A DNA stretch of 64,000 nt from an uncultured Acidimicrobiaceae bacterium (GTDB taxonomy: Bacteria; Actinomycetota; Acidimicrobiia; Spongiisociales; UBA5794), in assembly GCA_947258375.1 (NCBI GenBank), contig CAMYIJ010000004.1:66017-130016 (forward strand), written 5' to 3'. Each line of letters starts with the position of its first letter. Positions within the stretch are counted from its first letter, which is position 1. The notes under the pieces were generated by a model. It saw only the letters and a list, made by a program, of their open reading frames with translations, had not been told where the DNA came from and ran no database searches. Positions 61,287 through 64,000 of the stretch are shown in pieces. The position numbers were made by a program, and so were the translations under genes.

Positions 61287-61967
61287 TCACTGGATGTAGC
61301 GGCGTTCCCGGTGGAACTTCTTCCAGTCCGAGCTCTTGGTCGACCACAGCACGTCGGTGGCGATTGTGCCCGCTCCAATGAGGAGCAGCGCCACCCATGC
61401 CCACCAGGGCGCTTCCATGCCCCAAGCGGCCCCCAACAAGAGGAAGGGAATCGCCTTGGTCACGATCGCGCCGGACGCATGCATCCAGGCCCGGCTCGCC
61501 GCCTGCGTTCGCAGGTACGTGGCGTAGTCGACTTTGACGCCCGGCTGTGGCATCCGAATCGTGCCGACGAACCAGTGGGTGAACCGCATTCCGAGACTGC
61601 GCCCGGCGACGAGATGGCCTAGTCCGTGAGTCGGCACCAGGACGATGCCGGTGCCGGCGAGGAGGAGCAGGCCGTTCCACGGCTCGTCCGTGTAGTAGCC
61701 GGCTGTGATCACACCGAGACCGATCAGTGTCCCGATGATGGCCAGTGCGGTGCCGACGCCGATCGGCAGCGTCAGCAGGGCCCACCGTTCAAAGGCACGG
61801 CGATCGATATCCGCCATCGTGTCGGCGAACTCGTCGGCAAGGCCCGGATTTCGCTTGACGGCGGCGACTGCATTCCAGAACGCTGTCCCGGAGAGATTGC
61901 CCGACCCGTCGGCGGCGGTTGCTGCCGCAGCCGCGTCCAGCGCAGCCGTGATCTCAGCCTTGTCCAT
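61287..61967 (-). CDS. M50-like (site-2-protease-like) membrane protein with degenerate zinc motif
   Basis: A 226-residue protein. AGGAG lies 6 bases before the ATG. After a soluble N-terminal domain (residues 1-60) come helices at about 62-90 and 98-112, then THGLGHLVAGRSLG: His114-x-x-x-His118, which aligns with HExxH of M50 proteases but has Gly115 in place of the catalytic Glu. A later segment, ASRAWMHASGAIVTKAIPFLLL, resembles the G-x-L-x-N helix of the family but lacks its Asn. It is convergent with the acyltransferase (8-bp gap). Probably a non-proteolytic homologue; a role in membrane signalling is a guess. Confidence 0.6.
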   Translation of the reverse strand: MDKAEITAALDAAAAATAADGSGNLSGTAFWNAVAAVKRNPGLADEFADTMADIDRRAFERWALLTLPIGVGTALAIIGTLIGLGVITAGYYTDEPWNGLLLLAGTGIVLVPTHGLGHLVAGRSLGMRFTHWFVGTIRMPQPGVKVDYATYLRTQAASRAWMHASGAIVTKAIPFLLLGAAWGMEAPWWAWVALLLIGAGTIATDVLWSTKSSDWKKFHRERRYIQ

Positions 61968-62038
61968 GGAGGCTCCTCTCGCTCTGCGGTTGAGGTTAGG
62001 TGCATTGTCCGCGTCTCCCGCCGTAGGGGGGCCGCGTT

Positions 62039-62323
62039 GTTGATGTGGTTCCCGTTGCGAGGGCTCTGTGGGTTGGAGGGAATCGGAGCCTGGTAGCCGG
62101 GATTCAGTGTGCGGATGGGTTCCTCCGAAGGGGGACTAGGGGGGTTTGGGTGAGGCCTAGCTGTTCTGGATACTGCCGCCCCGCCGAAAGCCAAACGTCC
62201 CGAGCTGGGACTCGCCGGCGGCGGAGCCGTCGTAGTTGGTTAGGGGGCGCGTCGTTGATGTGGTTCCCGTTGCGAGGGCTCTGTGGGTTGGAGGGAATCG
62301 GAGCCCGCTAGCCGGGATTCAGT
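62039..62323. repeat. Two 70-bp direct repeats and an inverted copy of the MITE-like core
   Basis: Segments 62039-62108 and 62254-62323 are the same 70 bases with three mismatches, 215 bp apart (each begins GTTGATGTGGTTCCCGTTGC). Between them, 62138-62205 is the reverse complement of part of the 49.5-kb MITE-like element. C/G-run sequence follows at 62330-62390. The 470-bp gap 61968-62437 has no credible gene. Confidence 0.8.
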
Positions 62324-62437
62324 TCGGGCTCGCGCCCCCCTTCCCACCCGTCGGGCGGTGCCCCTCCCCCCCCCCGGGGGAGCCACTAGGTGGCCTTGCT
62401 CGAGCGCCGCTTTGTACGACGGGCTCTGGGCGTGCGT

Positions 62438-62513
62438 TGGAGCCGGAGACGGGAATCGAACCCGTGACCTACGCATTACGAGTGCGTCGCTCTGCCGACT
62501 GAGCTACCCCGGC
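62438..62513 (-). tRNA. tRNA-Thr (anticodon CGT)
   Basis: On the minus strand a complete cloverleaf reads from GCCGGGGTAGCTCAGTCGGC to GTTCGATTCCCGTCTCCGGC. Anticodon loop CTCGTAA gives CGT (complement of 62478-62480), decoding ACG threonine. Acceptor stem pairs with one G-U; discriminator T is followed by an encoded CCA (62438-62440). Confidence 0.95.
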
Positions 62514-62620
62514 CTGGGCGGGCAATGATAGCGGAGCCCATCCGGCGCCAATTACCGATGGCGGACCCGGGAGGACTGTCGGCTTGCCGACTAGGTGGTT
62601 CGATGACCGAGCCCTAGAGT

Positions 62621-63217
62621 ATGAGCGTTCCAGCCACGAAAGCGCGCACTTCAATGGCAGACCAAGCCAACTTCGAAGCGGATGCTATGCAGTTTGCTCC
62701 ACAGCTGTATTCCGCCGCGCTGCGGATGACCCGCAATCCGGCGGATGCCGAAGATGTTGTTCAGGAGACATTTCTCAAGGCATACCGCGCCTACGGCAGT
62801 TTTCAGGAGGGAACCAATCTCAAGGCGTGGCTCTACCGGATCCTCACCAACACCTACATCAACCGCTACCGCAAGGCGCAGCGGCGCCCCTCCGAAGTCG
62901 AGCTGGGCGAGCTCCAGGATTTGTACCTCTTCCGGCGGCTCGGCGAGCAATCGGGCGCGTCCGAGAGTGCCGAGTCGGAGGTGCTGGAGCAGTTTGTCGA
63001 CGGCGACGTAATCGAAGCCCTCGAATCGCTGCCGGACAACTTCCGCATGCCTGTTCTCCTCGCCGATGTGGAGGGTTTTGCGTACAAGGAAATCGCCGAG
63101 ATGCTCGACATTCCGATCGGAACTGTGATGTCGCGACTCCATCGGGGAAGAAAAGCGCTGCAAAAGAAGTTGTGGCACCTAGCGGAGGAACGCGGGATCA
63201 CAGGAAGAGCCTCATGA
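62621..63217 (+). CDS. sigR: ECF sigma factor, SigR/SigH group
   Basis: A 198-residue ECF sigma factor. Region 2: [61 protein letters not shown]; region 4: [54 protein letters not shown]. This arrangement, followed by a zinc-binding anti-sigma gene, is that of SigR (Streptomyces)/SigH (mycobacteria), which respond to thiol oxidation and recognise GGGAAT-N18-GTT promoters. ATG 62621; a second ATG (62654) is possible. The rsrA ATG overlaps its stop. Confidence 0.92.
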   Translation: MSVPATKARTSMADQANFEADAMQFAPQLYSAALRMTRNPADAEDVVQETFLKAYRAYGSFQEGTNLKAWLYRILTNTYINRYRKAQRRPSEVELGELQDLYLFRRLGEQSGASESAESEVLEQFVDGDVIEALESLPDNFRMPVLLADVEGFAYKEIAEMLDIPIGTVMSRLHRGRKALQKKLWHLAEERGITGRAS

Positions 63218-63462
63218 GCCGGTCGTGCGAACAAGCTACGGAGCAGATCTACTTCTACCTCGATGGCGAGATGTCGTACTTCCGGCGGATGCGGATTCGA
63301 TGGCATTTGCGGCGCTGCGGCCACTGTGATTGCGCCTTCGACTTCGAGGAAAAGGTAAAAGAGATGATCCGGAAGAAGAGCCGCACCGAACCATCTATGG
63401 AACTAATTGACCGCCTTCATACGTTATTGAGGGAGGAAGCGGGAAACGACTTCGATCGCTGA
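63214..63462 (+). CDS. rsrA: Zinc-binding anti-sigma factor, RsrA-like
   Basis: An 82-residue protein starting at ATG 63214, overlapping the sigR stop. It has the zinc-binding anti-sigma pattern: Cys5, then His31-x3-Cys35-x2-Cys38 in [14 protein letters not shown], plus Cys40. In RsrA, oxidation of the Cys pair releases zinc and frees SigR. The C-terminal half is helical and charged. It is shorter than Streptomyces RsrA (about 105), but the four ligands are in place. Confidence 0.88.
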   Translation: MSRSCEQATEQIYFYLDGEMSYFRRMRIRWHLRRCGHCDCAFDFEEKVKEMIRKKSRTEPSMELIDRLHTLLREEAGNDFDR

Positions 63463-63503
63463 CGCGTTCGGAGGCGTTCCCAAGGAGAAACGAGATCTGC
63501 CTA

Positions 63504-63698
63504 ATGGCTGAGAATGTCCTAAAAGGCAAGAGGATCATGGGAGCCTCCCGGGCCCCCAAAGCAGTCAACGAAGCGCGTGCCTGCGCCAAGAACGACTGCG
63601 AAACCACCTTGTCGCGCTACAACAAACGTGAGTACTGCTACGCACATGCTCCGACGAAGTTCCCCCGCCTCCGCGGGCGGATCGTCGCCGAGAACTAG
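63504..63698 (+). CDS. Small probable zinc-binding protein downstream of rsrA
   Basis: A 64-residue protein with Cys27-x4-Cys32-x12-Cys45-x2-His48 (ACAKNDC...EYCYAH), a likely zinc site, flanked by basic ends. I do not recognise a named family. It lies 41 bp after rsrA on the same strand and is followed by a GC-rich hairpin, so it is probably in the same transcript; a link to thiol/zinc stress is inferred from position only. Confidence 0.6.
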   Translation: MAENVLKGKRIMGASRAPKAVNEARACAKNDCETTLSRYNKREYCYAHAPTKFPRLRGRIVAEN

Positions 63699-63702
63699 CA
63701 GT

Positions 63703-63720
63703 CGGGGCGCTCCCGCCCCG
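63703..63720 (+). terminator. GC-rich hairpin after the small zinc-binding protein
   Basis: CGGGGCG (63703-63709), 4-base loop, CGCCCCG (63714-63720), directly after the stop codon. There is no T-run, so it may be a weak or L-shaped terminator. Confidence 0.5.
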
Positions 63721-63843
63721 GTTCACAACCAGCCACCAACGAGGTTCCGGCTGATCACGCAGTACTGCCGCGCGTCCAGTGGCGCTGGTACCTGCCGCGG
63801 GCCGCGGTTCAAACTCGCCCTGCAAGGCGTTTGCGATCTAGTG

Positions 63844-64000
63844 GTCTGTCGGATGATTAGCGGGCGCGTGTCTGCGAGTCATCAGCGTCATCTGGCAAGG
63901 ACGCACAACGAAGGCGCATCAGCAGATGCGTCGAGGCGGAGGACGACGCCAGGGGCGTTGAGGGCCGCAGAGACGCCTCGATTAGTCGTCCGACAGTCCA
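63844..64000. repeat. Long imperfect inverted repeat at the right window edge
   Basis: CTGTCGGATGATTAG (63846-63860) is nearly the reverse complement of 63982-63996 (ATTAGTCGTCCGACAG region); the two differences would be G-U pairs in RNA. Inner stretches (GTGTCTGCG with CGCAGAGACGC) continue the pairing over about 50 bases per arm, with smaller hairpins inside (GCATC...GATGC, ACGCC...GGCGT). No gene is seen. The element may continue beyond the edge. Confidence 0.65.

Noticed and set aside
62283..62528. 81-codon frame ending in a tRNA-derived peptide
   Set aside because: The translation GDGNRTRDLRI is the well-known artefact of reading antisense tRNA; the locus is tRNA-Thr.

Overview
The window is high-GC chromosomal DNA with many GTG starts and dense gene-stop overlaps (ATGA/GTGA). 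The gene content points to an uncultured Actinomycetota bacterium, most likely of the Acidimicrobiia type. Supporting signs are a PimB-like mannosyltransferase, a SigR/RsrA-like thiol-stress pair, the topA-MFS-tmk-holB order known from actinobacteria, a compact Tad pilus cluster with actinobacterial-style pilin and TadE, and a glutaredoxin of the short CxxC type. The class is an inference; no rRNA is present. I see no phage, plasmid, CRISPR array or complete insertion sequence, but several families of short dispersed intergenic repeats occur.

Layout. 1-9.5 kb: 3' part of a glycerate 2-kinase, a tandem GNAT protein, two polytopic envelope-glycan proteins, a Nudix hydrolase, a PAS histidine kinase and thioredoxin with a SigR-type promoter. 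9.6-17.7 kb: a secreted calcium-repeat protein, then a gap-free operon for System I cytochrome c maturation (ccmA, B, C, D, E, F, a CcmH-CcmI fusion and a CcmG/DsbE-like thioredoxin). 17.7-29.6 kb: M1 aminopeptidase, a small repetitive helical protein, AIM24-like protein, GDPD, glutaredoxin, nitronate monooxygenase-like enzyme, leuCD with a small partner gene, and an HTH regulator with its MFS exporter. 29.6-36.4 kb: an AlkC-like DNA glycosylase, then (minus strand) an unusual respiratory operon: four-cluster Fe-S protein, NrfD-like quinol protein, an Ig-like/diheme cytochrome and a cytochrome built of six tandem monoheme domains.

36.7-45 kb: HAD phosphatase, SLC12-like cation-chloride cotransporter, the Tad cluster (hypothetical, tadA, tadB, tadC, flp, tadE, tadG-like) and an LCP-like lipoprotein. 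45.1-52 kb: trkA-trkH, a lipoprotein, a MITE-like element and a K+-dependent-type membrane pyrophosphatase. 52-61.3 kb: tandem histidine phosphatase, pimB, topA, MFS, tmk, holB, plsC-like. 61.3-64 kb: an M50-like membrane protein lacking the catalytic Glu, repeats, tRNA-Thr(CGT), sigR-rsrA and a small zinc-type protein, ending in a long imperfect inverted repeat.

How it fits together. The Ccm operon supplies covalently attached heme to c-type cytochromes such as the eight heme domains encoded by the respiratory operon. That operon looks like a quinol:cytochrome electron-transfer complex without a recognisable catalytic subunit, and it is the best candidate here for an undescribed system. SigR at the right end and a matching promoter in front of thioredoxin at the left end suggest one thiol-stress regulon. 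TrkAH, the pyrophosphatase and the chloride cotransporter form an ion-homeostasis theme.
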